From Rhizomucor pusillus (taxonomy: Eukaryota; Mucoromycota; Mucoromycetes; Mucorales; Lichtheimiaceae), in assembly GCA_900175165.2 (NCBI GenBank), contig FWWN02000349.1, forward strand, positions 1 through 64,000: a stretch of 64,000 nucleotides of DNA, given 5' to 3'. A program made the position numbers and the translations under genes. The first letter of the stretch is position 1; each line of letters starts with the position of its first letter. The notes under the pieces were generated by a model. It made no database searches, was not told the origin of the DNA, and was given only the letters and a program-made list of their open reading frames with translations. Below, piece by piece: positions 1-12,870 of this stretch.

Positions 1-189
1 TGGAATGCTGTGTACGAACAAGGAAAAGTTCAAGGATTGTTCATCTATTCCAATGCCGCATTGATGAAACGAACCTATTACCGTATGAAAACTACAAAAA
101 AATAAAAGGTATCCATAACCTGTCATATTCTGCGGACCCGCTCCCCCCGCTTTTTTTTGTGAAAATGACTATCATTTGATAAAGTGGAA

Positions 190-1479
190 CTAAAGTTGCT
201 CCCTGTTGCGACATTTGTCCAAGCATTTATGTGAATGCCAAACAAAGCCTTTGAAATCGCTCAGCTTCAAGCTATTGGACGCTTCACTAATTCTTGTCAT
301 CAGAGTCTCGGTTTCCAGGAATTTGTTACGTTTTATTTTACTCTTAACCACTGACCAGAACTGCTCAATAGGATTAAGTTCAGGAGAATAGGAAGGCAAA
401 TAGACACAGCGATAGCCACGAGATTCAATATATTTGGCTATATCAACCGATGTATGAATAGGAGCATTATCCATCACGAGGTAATGACCTTTCATCCATC
501 TCATCCATGGTGGCTTTCAAAAAACTAAAATAGTGTCCTGTAACTGTTCCTTTGCTTGTTCGTGCAGCATCGTATCCGCGTTTTCTTTTTTATTGGGTGC
601 GGGCTGAGGAAGCCTGAGACTGCATTTGATCAGACCTTGGGCAGAAATTGCGCCTAAAATGGTGGTTGTTTTTGCCCGCGTTTTAGGCAATGACCACTGC
701 GGGGGAACCTTTCTTAGACCATGCCATACTACGTTTCAAATTAATATGAAACGCAGATTCATCAAGAAAGACACAGTTAGTCCTAAAACCCATGTCTGTT
801 TTTTCCCATTTGCGAATCCAATCCAGGCGCTCTTGAATCTTTTCTTCATTGTTCCGGTCTATGAGTTGAAATCGAGCTTTTTTGAGAGACAAGTTGCAAT
901 GTTTTTTTTCCACAAATTCAAACAATGTACTTTTAGAAACTTTTAATTCTGTAAATGTTTGTTTTAACTTGTTCATCACTTCGTCCAGGACGACTGAAGG
1001 GTTCTCATCAATGCATTCGAGAATAATGCTTTTATGTTCATCATTGAGAATACGTGGACGACCAGTCTTTCTTCTTTTCTCAAAGATACTATCAGGATTC
1101 TTCTCATATTGTCTAGCCCATTTTTGTCCTGTACGAACGTGAATCCCAAGCCGTTTCGCAGCAGCAGCCGCATCAAGCATTTCTCAAACAATAACTTGAA
1201 GAGCCTTACTTTATCCTGATCAGAATAGCGTGTAGATGTACGCTTGAATGGTGTTTTCCTCATGGCAACATCAGTATCAGACTTTGCCACATTTTCCACC
1301 TGCATTGCCTCCATCGCTTTATCTCCTTCCATAGACAGTTGAGCTAAATACTGTGTATGAGAGCTCAATGTTTCAAGACAGAACTGCTCCTCATCAACGA
1401 TGTAATCCATTGGTTCCGGTCTGCCATATTCGTCGACAACAGAACCTTTCCCATTCTCATACAAGAATTGAATGTTCAT
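190..1479 (-). pseudogene. Tc1/mariner-type transposase relic, copy 1
   Basis: This is a decayed DDE transposase read right to left. The first piece (1479 to about 1190) holds the N-terminus beginning MNIQFLYENGKG. The second (1180 to 683) holds a helix-turn-helix region (GIHVRTGQKWARQY) and the first catalytic Asp in FLDESAFHI. The third (504 to 190) holds the second Asp in VMDNAPIHT and the final Glu in SPELNPIEQFW. At least three frameshifts (near 1180, 680 and 500-600) separate the pieces, although the shifted frames between them still read as transposase. Catalytic residues are intact but the protein cannot be made in one piece. It is clearly related to the plus-strand copy at 2005-3300. 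Assignment to the IS630/Tc1/mariner superfamily rests on the DDE context and is a family-level call. Confidence 0.85.
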
Positions 1480-1637
1480 AACGATATTGTTTCCAATATG
1501 ATTGTGAAATCAAAGAAGAAAGAAAAAAAGAATGCGACCACGAGCCAGCAGCATCTTATATTCCAAACGACGCCCAGACTTGCACAACAAAATATTCTTG
1601 GCAACAGAACATTTGATTTGTCATCGATAACGATGAT

Positions 1638-1725
1638 ACTTTTCGTACAACCTGAATTTAGTTCTTGCCACAAGCGAATTCACTTTTCGTACAATCCGAA
1701 TTTTGTTCTCGCCATTGGGTGCATT
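1638..1725 (+). repeat. Two-unit imperfect tandem repeat, 44-bp period
   Basis: Two consecutive units (1638-1681 and 1682-1725) begin with acttttcgtacaa and continue with similar c(c/t)tgaattt...gttct(t/c)gcca stretches. They lie between the two divergent transposase starts and may be subterminal repeats of copy 1. Confidence 0.55.
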
Positions 1726-1882
1726 CATTTTCCACCGAACGCGAATTTACTTTCCGGAAAGTGTGTAAAGTGTTTTTAGAAAGTAATGTCGCAGCGAATG
1801 AAATTCAATGTCGTTAGGCAATTAAAATTGAGAAATGCATGTCGCGTGCCGAGAAATCATGTCGCATTTTCCACAATGGATT

Positions 1883-1935
1883 TCGCCTGCTTAGAAATCA
1901 AATGTCGCATGACCAGACAAAAGTTCTTGACACCT
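1883..1935 (+). repeat. Left terminal inverted repeat of transposon copy 2
   Basis: The core 1884-1911 (starting cgcctgcttagaaatc) is the exact reverse complement of 3452-3479. The inner part 1912-1935 matches 3427-3451 imperfectly. Confidence 0.85.
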
Positions 1936-1940
1936 TAGGG

Positions 1941-1948
1941 TATATATA
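1941..1948 (+). promoter_or_regulatory. TATA-like element ahead of transposase copy 2
   Basis: The run tatatata lies just inside the left inverted repeat and 57 bp before the transposase ATG at 2005, where an element promoter would be expected. This is a positional inference only. Confidence 0.4.
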
Positions 1949-2004
1949 GGTGCAGTGCTATTTCCTGTTACATTTTCTCTTTCTTCAGTACTTTACGATT
2001 TAAC

Positions 2005-3300
2005 ATGACACAATTTCTGTATGAAGATGGACTAGGAAACGTCGTTGATAAGAATGGTAAACCTGAGCCCATGGACTAGATCGTTGATCAGAAGCAATTT
2101 ACCCTTAAGACGATTACCTCTCACACTCAGTATTTGCAAAATACGGCTTCTGAGGGATCTTCCCAAACCAATGCAATGCAAGTAGATGAACCAAGAAATG
2201 AGGATTCGCGTATGAGGGAAGCAACGGAAAAACGTGTATATACTCACTACACTCCGCAGGATAAAGCTAGGTTTTTTAAACTGAAGACTGAGAAATGTTC
2301 AAGTGCATCAGCTGCAAGCGAAACAGTTGGACATTCATGTTCGTACAGCGCAGAGATGGGTTAAACAATATGATGAGCGTCCTGATAGCATCTTCGAGAG
2401 CGGTGAAAAGAAAGGTCGTAGACGTATTCTGACTTCGGAACACAAAAAGACCATTATCGATTTTATTGATGCTAATCCCTCTGCTGCTGTCGTCGAAGTG
2501 ACCGAGCATTTAGTGAAGGAGTTCAAGGATCTTAAAGTTTCCAATAGCACTGTTAATAACTTTATAAAAACAGAGTGCAACCTTCCATTGAAAAAAGCAG
2601 AGTTCCAATCTGTGGAAAGAAAAAGTCCAGAAAAGATTCAGGAACGATTTGATTGGGTTCGCCAGTGGGAACAAACAGATATGAACTTCTTGACGAACTG
2701 CGTGTTTCTTGATAAGTCTGCGTTCCATATAAATATGAAACGCACAAGAGCTTGGTCAAAGAAAGGTGTTCCTGCTGTTGTCACTGTGCCAACCACGAGA
2801 GCAAAAACCACGTCTATATTGGAAGCTATCTCTGCTTCAGGTTTAATCAAAGTTAGCTTGAGAATACCAAAGGCCAATCCTAATAAGAAGAGAAAGCTTG
2901 ACAAGGAATATGAAGTTTTGAGCACTGGTACTGTAACCGGCCATTATATTAGCTTTTTGAAAGAGACTTTGGATGAAATGGACAAATATCCACAGATGAA
3001 AGGCCACTATCTCGTTATGGACAATGCACCCATACACACGAATAAAGATATAGCCAAGTATATTGCTTACCGAGGATATCGATGTGCTTATCTTCCTTCA
3101 TATTCTCCTGAGCTCAATCCATAGAACAATTCTGATCTGTGGCAAAAAGCAAAGTTAAATGTCATAGGTTTTTGCAGCAAGAAACCTTATCAGAAAGAAT
3201 CCGTGACGCATGTAATGGTGTGAAGCCTAGTGATTTCCATGGTTTCGTTTCTCATTCGCACAATTGCTGGGATAAATGTCGTAACAAAGAGAAGTTGTAA
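2005..3300 (+). pseudogene. Tc1/mariner-type transposase relic, copy 2
   Basis: A second copy of the transposase, in opposite orientation to copy 1. It starts at an ATG at 2005 and aligns with copy 1 from the first residues. It carries a TAG at 2077 where copy 1 has Tyr, a frameshift near 2300-2364, a one-base loss near 3121 just before the final Glu motif (SPELNP), a TGG-to-TGA change shortly after, and ends at 3298-3300. The long central frame (2303-3123) contains the helix-turn-helix region, FLDKSAFHI (first Asp) and VMDNAPIHT (second Asp). It is better preserved than copy 1 and keeps its inverted repeats, but is still non-functional as written. Confidence 0.88.
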
Positions 3301-3426
3301 CTTTGTATGGCCTCGTTAACAGCCAGTAATGTGCAATCAGGTAAGTACATCATTTTATTTTATTCAGGTTTTTAAGTTATGCAATATATAGGTAGGTAAA
3401 TAGCAGTTACCTATGGATAGGTTGAC

Positions 3427-3480
3427 AGGTTGCCAAGAACTTCTGTGCGGCCATGCGACATTTGATTTCTAAGCAGGCGA
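3427..3480 (-). repeat. Right terminal inverted repeat of transposon copy 2
   Basis: Reverse complement partner of 1883-1935, with a perfect 29-bp outer segment and a diverged inner segment. Confidence 0.85.
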
Positions 3481-3930
3481 CGCAAAACTGCACGAATTGT
3501 ATTAAACTGTGCTTGTCCAGAAACGTCTCTTCTGGACATCGGTATTTTTTCCGCGGTCAGCAATATGCATATGCGTCACGTGTTGGATGTCTGTAGTAGA
3601 TGGCTGAAGTCACGCGGAAGGAAAAGAGAAGAAAAGGAAACAAGACTTGACGTAAAACGTGCAAGGACAGCGACTTCTTCAAAAGTACAGGTACAATGAA
3701 TCGCGTTTGATCTGGATGGTTGGTCAGATTTTGGGACGACTTCTGAGAAATAAATTCACATGACTTCATCGCATGAAGGGTCGAAATGCATTCCCCTCTC
3801 CTTTTTACTTTGTACCTGCCAGGGAAACATACTACGGGCAAGGTACGCCGTTTTACATACGTTCAAACGTAGGCTCTAAGAATATTACATACCATAGTCA
3901 TCACGGACTATATAAACAACGCAGAAGCCA
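3481..3930. other. Non-coding stretch between transposon and coding relic
   Basis: No frame here looks coding and no RNA gene is apparent. I see only short AT- and purine-rich runs. Confidence 0.5.
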
Positions 3931-5563
3931 CAGTTACAAGAATTATTTGACGAGCATTTCGATCTCGTCGTGAAGGAGACCGAAATTGGACAAGATCCAG
4001 AAGAAGTCTGGTCTACACGCTTCGGAAACATTGCCTCAGCTCTGAAAGGCTCGGTGGCAAGTTGACAAGGTATGGTGCCCGGATTCGATGATATTAATGA
4101 TTGGTATAGACGCGAAGCAAACCTAACTGGGCAAGGGTTGCAGTAGCGATTCTTCGGCGCGTTGCTACGAGGAACCAGCAATCCCGAGTTGTGTAACACA
4201 TCCGCGACAGCATCTTCCTCTCAAACGGCAAGCACAAACTCCAGCTCCACCGTCAGCGCCAAAAAGCTCTCCGTCGAAAGCAAAGCCCAAATAAGACGGC
4301 TATACAAAAGTATCAACAAAAGTAACATGTGGACACTGGAGGTGATCCAAGTTTAGTTGGAGTTGGATTCTTTGGGTGGAGGCATGGAGGTGAATCCCAG
4401 TGAATTGGTACCGATGCACACCCAAAGCATATGAGTTTGTTTTTAAAAATTCACCGGGCCATCTTTTTGGACGAACCCTCACATTTTGGATGGAGGCACT
4501 CGGTAATCTATGCTCGACCATCCCAATGCTTCCACCCAAAGAATCCAACTCCAACTAAACTTAGGTCACCTCCACTGGAGACAGGAACGAAAGTTGAAAC
4601 AGTTTGCGCTAAAATGCGACAGCGAACATTCCTGTGACTACTTCATTTTGGATCTAAGCGATCCTACATGGTCACAGTACTTTCTCCGGCAGAAATGGAT
4701 GCATTGTATGACCATTACGTGGATGAACTGCAGAATTTCCCTGCATATTTGGCCGAGTACCTAGAGTCATTAATCGCACGTTCCGCGCAGCCATGAACGA
4801 ACTTATTCACCCACTTGAAAATGCCGACAAGCGCTGGCTGCTAAAATCGATCATCAATACCTTGGAATTATATATCCATTCTTTCTTCGAATCTATCGGA
4901 GAACGCAGCGAGGCAGACCTTCCGCACCACGTCTAGCGAATTATCGGAGAATCCTTCGTCGGATCCAAGATCATTGCCAAACATGGAGAGCAGTGCGGTG
5001 GCCCATTGCCGTCCAGAAGGAGCAGTCCAAGGAAGCCAGCCGGAGTCGTCGCCCGGGAAAGGAAGCAAATGGGTTCCCGAAATGATATTATATTTAAAAG
5101 TCATGGATACGAGTTCGGATGTCTGGAGGCCGGCCGCATCCCTGGCGATACAACAACCAAAGCGATGGATGACGGCTGCCTGAAGTTGCCTCTGACGCTG
5201 CGGGATATGTTGGCTGCTCTTGCGAATAACTACCCCTGCATAGCGAATAAGCTCTGCACCGTTGGATACGCTGTAATGGGAACACGCGTGCAGCTAATCT
5301 CTGCTGACATTCCAGGAGGCCACGTCTGTCGGATCCTTCGCACGAAGCGATATCAGTTCCCTATCTGCTTCGAAACTTTCCAAGCCGATTTCCGCCATAT
5401 CCTAGAGCTTATTTGGAAAGCAAAGCGACCCTGTTACAAACAGTATCTTCTACATCCAACGCCAAAGCTCCAGAAGTCGGATGGGAAAAGCAACAGTCTT
5501 TGTCAATTTTACGTTGCTGCGTTTTGTCACCATCAAGACGTAGGAAGCGCGGTCGGATCCTGA
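3931..5563 (+). pseudogene. Broken gene of an unrecognised, probably multi-copy family
   Basis: Coding-like segments follow each other in order but in shifting frames: 3931-4065 (ELFDEHFDLVVKE...), 4072-4146, 4162-4340, a segment resuming after a MITE insertion, 4660-4790 (VLSPAEMDALYDHYVDEL), and 4793-5563. The last runs in one frame from an ATG at 4793 but has an in-frame TAG near 4934. It contains NDIIFKSHGYEFGCLEAGR, a pattern of alternating hydrophobic and acidic residues. From memory it resembles dispersed hypothetical proteins of Mucorales, but I cannot name a domain. The frame changes and stop argue for a pseudogene, although some breaks could be introns. Confidence 0.5.
4341..4570 (+). 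mobile_element. MITE with long inverted repeats inside the coding relic
   Basis: A roughly 230-bp element with no coding capacity. The left arm (from 4341, with tttagttggagttggattc inside) is repeated as a reverse complement at the right end (to 4570), with about 42 nearly identical bases per arm. An 8-bp direct repeat cactggag is present at 4334-4341 and 4573-4580, consistent with an 8-9 bp target duplication. If the element is taken as exactly symmetrical, the duplication is 9 bp with two mismatches. The interrupted frame reads NMWTLE before the insertion and continues TGTKVE after it, which supports insertion into a former gene. The target length suggests a hAT- or Mutator-type family; which of the two is not decided. 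Confidence 0.75.
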
Positions 5564-7038
5564 AGAAGAAGAATTATAAAAATTTGTAAATATGCTCCAA
5601 ATCCTATCGTTATGTTTCCTATTATATCCTTCTGTTTACATCCTCTACTTTGTCACGATATCCAAAATGTAAATATTCTTTACCACATACAACTACAACC
5701 TTCCACAATGCGTTACCGTGACGGTATGCGCCAAATAATGCCTGTAATCAATGAATCCTGCATCGTGACCTTTTACATAGCCTGTATATGCTATTGATGG
5801 GACTGCGCTTATCAAGACATGCCTTTTTAGACTTAAAATGTAAGTTACATTGCAGGCACGTGTCTTTGTAGCAGAATAGAGTTTGGATGGAGATGAGTGC
5901 AGGTTTTGTTGGGATTTATTGAAAATTCAATCCATCCAAGTATGCCAACGTCAAACATATGAATATCTAAGAGATGTTGAGTAGATAGTAGCATTTATTT
6001 CTTTCCACAAGGCTATATTTAGCGTAAACTTGGAAGCATTATTGCCCCATGCACCTAGTTTTGTGGGACCAACGTAATGCGGCTAATTAATGAGAGCTGT
6101 GCTACTAGCCTTATCGAGTTTTTGCTCAGGCATGCTCAGAAAAAGAAATAATTGCAAAGCGGCAACGTTGTGTAGCAATGTATAGCATCGCAGCCATTCG
6201 TTCCAAGCGAAGCATTTATCTTGCCAAAGTACTCATCAACTGTAGCAATAATTTGGAGTTGGGTGTTGAAGCAATTTGCATGTGACTAGTTTACAGGTAG
6301 GAAATTTGGACAGGATCCGCGCGCGTTTCTGTGTTGCCATGGATAAAAGCACCGTGCTTGTAACACAACATGATCTCGGTAAGTTCGATGTTGTCAATCC
6401 AAACAGCAACCTACGAGGAATAGAGTAAGTCAAAGGGAAGGACCTGTAATGACGGGAACCGGCGCTGCCCTGAAGAAAATGTCGAAGACAATCCCAAAGT
6501 AGGCCAAATGTTTCCTGTGGGAAATTCATTTCAGCATTTCCCGAAATTGGATAGCGGAGGAAGAAAGACTACCCCATTCAAGCAAACGACATTGCTTTGG
6601 CAACTGCGATAAATCAGAGAAAAACTTTGTGAGACCCCTTGTGAGTTTCTCACACTTCCTTCACGTCGATCGCAGCAGCAGCAGCAGCGTCCAAGCGTTT
6701 GTTGTATTCCAGGCAGAATGGGCAGATCAAACAACATTCGTTGGGTTCTTGATGTTTAGAGAGGCTGTTAAAATATGCGAGCGCGGGTTGGTTCTGCAAT
6801 TTTCCCAAAACTCGGAATCTGACTTGTCGAGCGAAGCGTATGATAAAGTGAGAGGGCATAGCTTCGCCCTTCCCTGATATAGCAACAAAGCTTACCATCA
6901 GCTCGAAACATCCAAATTCGTCAAACGCGGACAGACCCAAACTCAGCAGAGCTACTTAAAAACTGCTGCAGCAGCAACTATCTCTGGTTGCTAGGACACT
7001 GTCTCTTCTCTCCTTCCTTCTTCCATCAGACAATCAAC
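5564..7038. other. Intergenic region, no gene seen
   Basis: About 1.5 kb without a convincing reading frame. A short inverted motif (gtttggatgga near 5882, tccatccaag near 5931) could form a small stem. The last 80 bases are rich in CTG/CAG and pyrimidines and probably form the promoter and 5' leader of the Sec14-like gene. Confidence 0.5.
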
Positions 7039-8570
<1,532 letters not shown>

Positions 8571-8921
8571 ATTCCTTTCTCTTTTCCTCTCTCTCACACA
8601 CACCATACATACACTCTCACACACAGATCACACATGCAACCTTTTTTTCCATCCTCCTTCCCTTTCTGAACAACCATACCTAAAAAAACACCCGTATATC
8701 CGCCTTCGTTCGGCTATTTACTACCGTTCCTCTCTGTCGTTTTTCTTTGCTCGACACGATTTGCGTTTTTCTTTTTCAATTTTGCAAATATATGATAAAG
8801 ATAGAGGAGATGTTGGCAGAATGCTTTGAGGGTCGTAGTTTGAAAGCCAAATTTGCATTAATATGGAAGTGGCTTTGTCCACTGTCTCTAATTTTTGGTT
8901 CCTTCTTTGCCTTATTTCGAG

Positions 8922-11900
8922 ATGCCAGCAGCAGCACAAGTAGGCAAGAAGCGCAGCAAACGCAATTCCAATCACGGAGGCGACAGCGGCAGCGGTGCAA
9001 AGAAACAGAAAATCAACAAGACCAAATCCAAAGTAGTTTCTACGAACGAGGTCGAAGAATTGTCAGCCGATGTCGATACCTGGGACTGGTCCGAGGTCAA
9101 GACGTCCAATGCCAAGCTGACCGATGACATGACCGGATTCCTGTGCCTCGAGGAAATTGATGACGTACAGGTTGAATATGAAATGGACGCTGCCAGGGGA
9201 AAAGTAGCAAAGTTTAAGGTTCGCAATCTCCGGGATCCAGGCAACTTGGGGCAACCCAGATTAACTAATGACCCTTTTAGCGTGTCAAGAAAGCCAACCG
9301 TAAATCCGGAAAAAAGGCTACTCCAGAAGAGCCACTGAGCTTGGAAGAGCACAAGGGATTCTATCACATTGATACCTTTGACGAAAAACTTGCAGCAAAG
9401 GGGCAGATTGTAGATGCCGAAAATGTTAGTCAAGATAGCGCCGACGAGGAGATGAACGACGTTGAACAGGAGGAAGAGGTGCTAATTCCAGTGGAGTATG
9501 AGAATGAGGATCTCGAGGAAGTATCGGTGCACGAAGACGACGATGGAGAGGATTTGGAGGAAGTTTCTGTCGATGAGGAAGAACAAGACGAGAAATCTGA
9601 AAGTGAAGAAGAAGGAGAGGAATCAGCTTCAGAAGATGAAAAAGAACAACAGCAGGAACAGCCGAAGCAAGAAAAAGAGACCAAAGTCGATGCTAAGAAG
9701 GAAAAGGTCACAAAGCTAAGCAAGAAGGAGAAAAAGAAACAACAAGAGAAGGAGAAAGCTGCCACAGAAGCAAAAACTAAAAGCCCTGGTAGCAAACCCA
9801 TCGTCAAATTGGAGGATGTAGACCAAAGTATGTTACACTAAGGATAATACGGACGGGCTTTTGTCTCTAAACGATTTTACAACTTAGATTTTGATGTCTC
9901 CGGCTGGAAGGATATCCAGCTGGCAGAACCGATTGTCAATGCTCTCAAGTACTACAAGTTTGGCAAGCCGACACCTATCCAGGAGAAAGCTTTACCTCGA
10001 GCATTTAGCGGTAAAGATATCATTGGTGTCGCAGAAACGGTAAAGATCTAATGGAGATTTATCAAGAGAGAGGGAGAGAGAAAGAGAAATTGATCATTTT
10101 ATGTCTGTAGGGTTCCGGTAAAACGCTAGCATTCGGTATTCCTATAGTGCAACACATTATCAACGCGGAGGAGAGACCCCGGGGACTTACAGGTCTTATT
10201 CTGACGCCTACGCGTGAACTGGCCATCCAAGTCAAGGATCACATCCAGAACATTGCAGTGTTTACAGACATCAAAGTGGCAGCTGTCGTCGGTGGCATGT
10301 CACCTCAGAAACAACAGCGAGTTTTGAAACAAAAGCCGGATATCATTGTTGCAACACCTGGTCGTCTTTGGGAAATATTCTCAGAGGATGATGAGTATAT
10401 GGCGATGCTCAGGGGAATCAAGATTTTGGTACTTGATGAAGCCGACAGAATGTTGGAAAAGGGCCGCTTTGAAGAGTTGACAAACATTCTGAACGAGATA
10501 TCGACGAAGAAAAAGTAATATGTCCGTGAAGAAACAAACAGCAGATCCGGATACTGACAATCACTTGACAGGGATACTACAAACTGGCCAGAGGAACTCG
10601 AAGCGAACAAGCCTCGCAAAGAATTGCGATGTAAGCGAAAAAATAGGAGTCGTTGAAATACAGAAGAGGCCTAACGTTGGGCATTTGTAGACAAGGGATC
10701 ACATCAAACATTCGTCTTTACTGCTACGCTGAATCAAGATATCCAAGCATTGAGATCAAAGAAGAAACTCAAGAACAGAAAGAGAACGGCCGCCGGCACA
10801 ATGGGAGATTTGCTTAGACGATTGGAATTGGAAAACAAGAACCCTAGCATCATTGATATCACGACCGAAAACCGGGTTGCCTCGCGTTTGGCCGAGGCCA
10901 AGATTGAATGTCTCAAAAAAGAAAAGGATCTCTATGTTTACTATTTTGTCACTCGATACCCAGGCCGCACCATCATTTTTGTCAACAGCATAGACGCCAT
11001 TCGCCGCTTCGTTCCCATCTTCAAGCTGCTCGGAGTAGAAGTTCTAAGTCTTCACGCACAGATGCAGCAGCGGCAGCGATTGAAGAACTTGGATAGGTAA
11101 ATATCGTCGATTGTTATTACCAGAAATTACTACAAGTTACTGACACTGGATTAGATTCAAGGCGAACGAAAAAGCAATTTTGGTCGCATCCGACGTAGCA
11201 GCCCGCGGTCTGGATATTCCGTTGGTGGAGCATGTTATTCATTACCAGCTACCAAGAACATCCGAGATCTATGTGCATCGAAGTGGTCGTACTGCACGTG
11301 CGAACCGCGATGGTATTTCACTCCTGCTAAGCTCGCCAGAAGAAATCAAGCAGTATCGTTCTCTTCGGCAAAGCTTGAGAAAGGGCAAAGATTACCCCGA
11401 ATTCCCGGTAGACATGAGTCTTTTGAACGAGATGCGAAAGCGTGTCAACTTGGCAACGGATATCGATCAGCTAGAACACCAAGAAGAGAAGGTACACACA
11501 CACAGAGACACAGATGAATTATCTATTGGATCAACAAAACTGACTTGTCGATTTCTATCAGGCATCGCATGATGTAAATTGGATGCGCAAAATGGCAAAG
11601 GAAGCAGATCTTGATTTCGATGAGGATATGCTTGATACGAAAAAAGATGACGACGACGATGCGCCAGCCAAGAAGCGGAAAAAGGCTCAGGTGAATGCAA
11701 AGAAAGCTGAGCTGCAGGCACTCTTATCCAAACCCATGCTGCCAATGGGTGTCTCCGGAAGATACCTGACAAGCAGCGTTGTTTCCGACCTTGTTGATCG
11801 TCTGTTGGAAAACGAAGGTAAAGTTGTTGGATGACATGGAAAAAGTTGGCATGTCCCGATCTTTTCTCACAACCTCTCTCTACCAATTATAGGCAAAGAC

Positions 11901-11957
11901 ACTCTATTGCCGACACTGGCTACGTCTCGAGCCGTGCAAGAAGTCAAAAAGCGCTAG
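8922..11957 (+). CDS. MAK5: DEAD-box RNA helicase, MAK5/DDX24 type (60S biogenesis)
   Basis: Exons 8922-9218, 9281-9827, 9888-10039, 10111-10514, 10572-10630, 10691-11096, 11155-11491, 11562-11817 and 11893-11957 give 840 residues. A basic N-terminus and a long acidic Glu/Asp/Lys region (about residues 150-270) precede the helicase core. Visible motifs are PTPIQEKALP (Q motif), AETGSGKT (Walker A, split by an intron before GSGKT), PTRELA, TPGRLWE, VLDEADRM (DEAD box), FTATL (SAT-equivalent), SDVAARGLDIP and HRSGRTARA. The segments SIDAIRRF and LHAQMQQRQRLKNLDRF are typical of the MAK5/DDX24 subgroup. Yeast Mak5 is a nucleolar ATP-dependent helicase needed for large-subunit pre-ribosome maturation. 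The acidic region and the KKRKKAQVNAKK tail fit a nucleolar protein. The first intron has a weak donor (gttcgc) but restores the frame. Confidence 0.95.
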
Positions 11958-12282
11958 ATACTGTTTAATGATATTATGTAACTAATAAACGGGATGATAC
12001 ACACGCGTGTGTTTGATGCCCTGGAGATTTTGGGTGCTATGATGTAGTTATATTATCTGATGACTTGATATCGGGTATTCCAGGATCGGCGGGAAGATGT
12101 AGACAGGACGCACTGACCATAACTGGCTGGCTGCCCAATCACCTACACCCCGGACGCTGAGTTGCTGGCAGCTATTTTTTTCATGTGAAGCGTATTTTCG
12201 CTTACACAAAGAAGAGCGCACACACATTTCTTTCCCAATCCACTTTTGCTATTCTTTCTGTCTTTCTTCTTTCTTTTTAACC
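11958..12282. other. Spacer between MAK5 and the Ser-rich gene
   Basis: No coding frame. The last 60 bases (tctttcttctttctttttaacc before the ATG at 12283) form a pyrimidine-rich leader. Confidence 0.5.
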
Positions 12283-12870
12283 ATGGCAACCACCATCACG
12301 TACGCCAAAAGCTCATCCTCGTCCCAGGCTCAGCAGCGATGGCAGCACCAAGATACCCTCCTCGATGTACTGTTACCGAGATATTATGAGGATGATATGC
12401 TCATGACCAAGATCGATACGTACGACTACCACGATGTTAACCGGCCGTTTACCATGTTGACGCAGCAATCCATTCGGTCAGCATCAGCTTCATCGAGAGC
12501 AGCAGCACCGCCAATGTATGACCCTGAGCTTGCTATGGATGATGGAAGCGATGCACTGTACACTGAAGCGCTTCTCAACTCTGAGTTCGCGAAATGGCTC
12601 GGAACGGACAAAGAGCAACAAGAGTCACTTCAGGCACTCGACCGTCTACGGATGATGGTCGCGCATATCACAGAAAATCATCGCCATCATCAATACGCTT
12701 CATCGTCGTCACCTGGATGCTCAACCATGGAAGAAACTTCATTCTCGTCTTCTGCATCATCCTCACACCAACGACTGAGCAGCAGCAGCAGCAGCAGCAC
12801 CGCTTCATCATCCAGCAACGTTTTGGATGCAATACAGGATCGCAAGGGCAAGTCCAAAGCGAGGAAGTAA
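12283..12870 (+). CDS. Intronless Ser-rich hypothetical protein, 195 aa
   Basis: A single open frame starts at an ATG in a good context (accATGGC) after a pyrimidine-rich leader. The protein has a Ser/Gln-rich start, a middle segment with acidic and hydrophobic residues (LLDVLLPRYYEDDMLMTKIDTYDYHDV and EALLNSEFAKWLGTDKEQQE), and a C-terminal half dominated by Ser runs encoded by mixed agc/tca codons, ending in GKSKARK. I recognise no domain. The mixed synonymous codons in the Ser tracts argue for selection on the protein rather than a plain DNA repeat. The conserved-looking middle could be a short interaction motif, for example in a regulator, but no function is assigned. Confidence 0.6.
   Translation: MATTITYAKSSSSSQAQQRWQHQDTLLDVLLPRYYEDDMLMTKIDTYDYHDVNRPFTMLTQQSIRSASASSRAAAPPMYDPELAMDDGSDALYTEALLNSEFAKWLGTDKEQQESLQALDRLRMMVAHITENHRHHQYASSSSPGCSTMEETSFSSSASSSHQRLSSSSSSSTASSSSNVLDAIQDRKGKSKARK

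Larger units (their letters stand above)
1883..3480 (+). mobile_element. Tc1/mariner-like DNA transposon, about 1.6 kb, defective
   Basis: The transposase relic at 2005-3300 is bracketed by terminal inverted repeats. The outer 29 bp (1883-1911 and 3452-3480) are perfect reverse complements. A less perfect inner part extends the arms to about 53 bp (1883-1935 and 3427-3480). I see no convincing TA duplication immediately outside the arms, so the exact outer ends could be a few bases off. A TATA-like run at 1941-1948 lies 57 bp ahead of the ATG. Confidence 0.8.

Noticed and set aside
9430..9807. Minus-strand 125-aa Ser-rich open frame
   Set aside because: It is the antisense shadow of the Glu/Lys-rich linker of MAK5.
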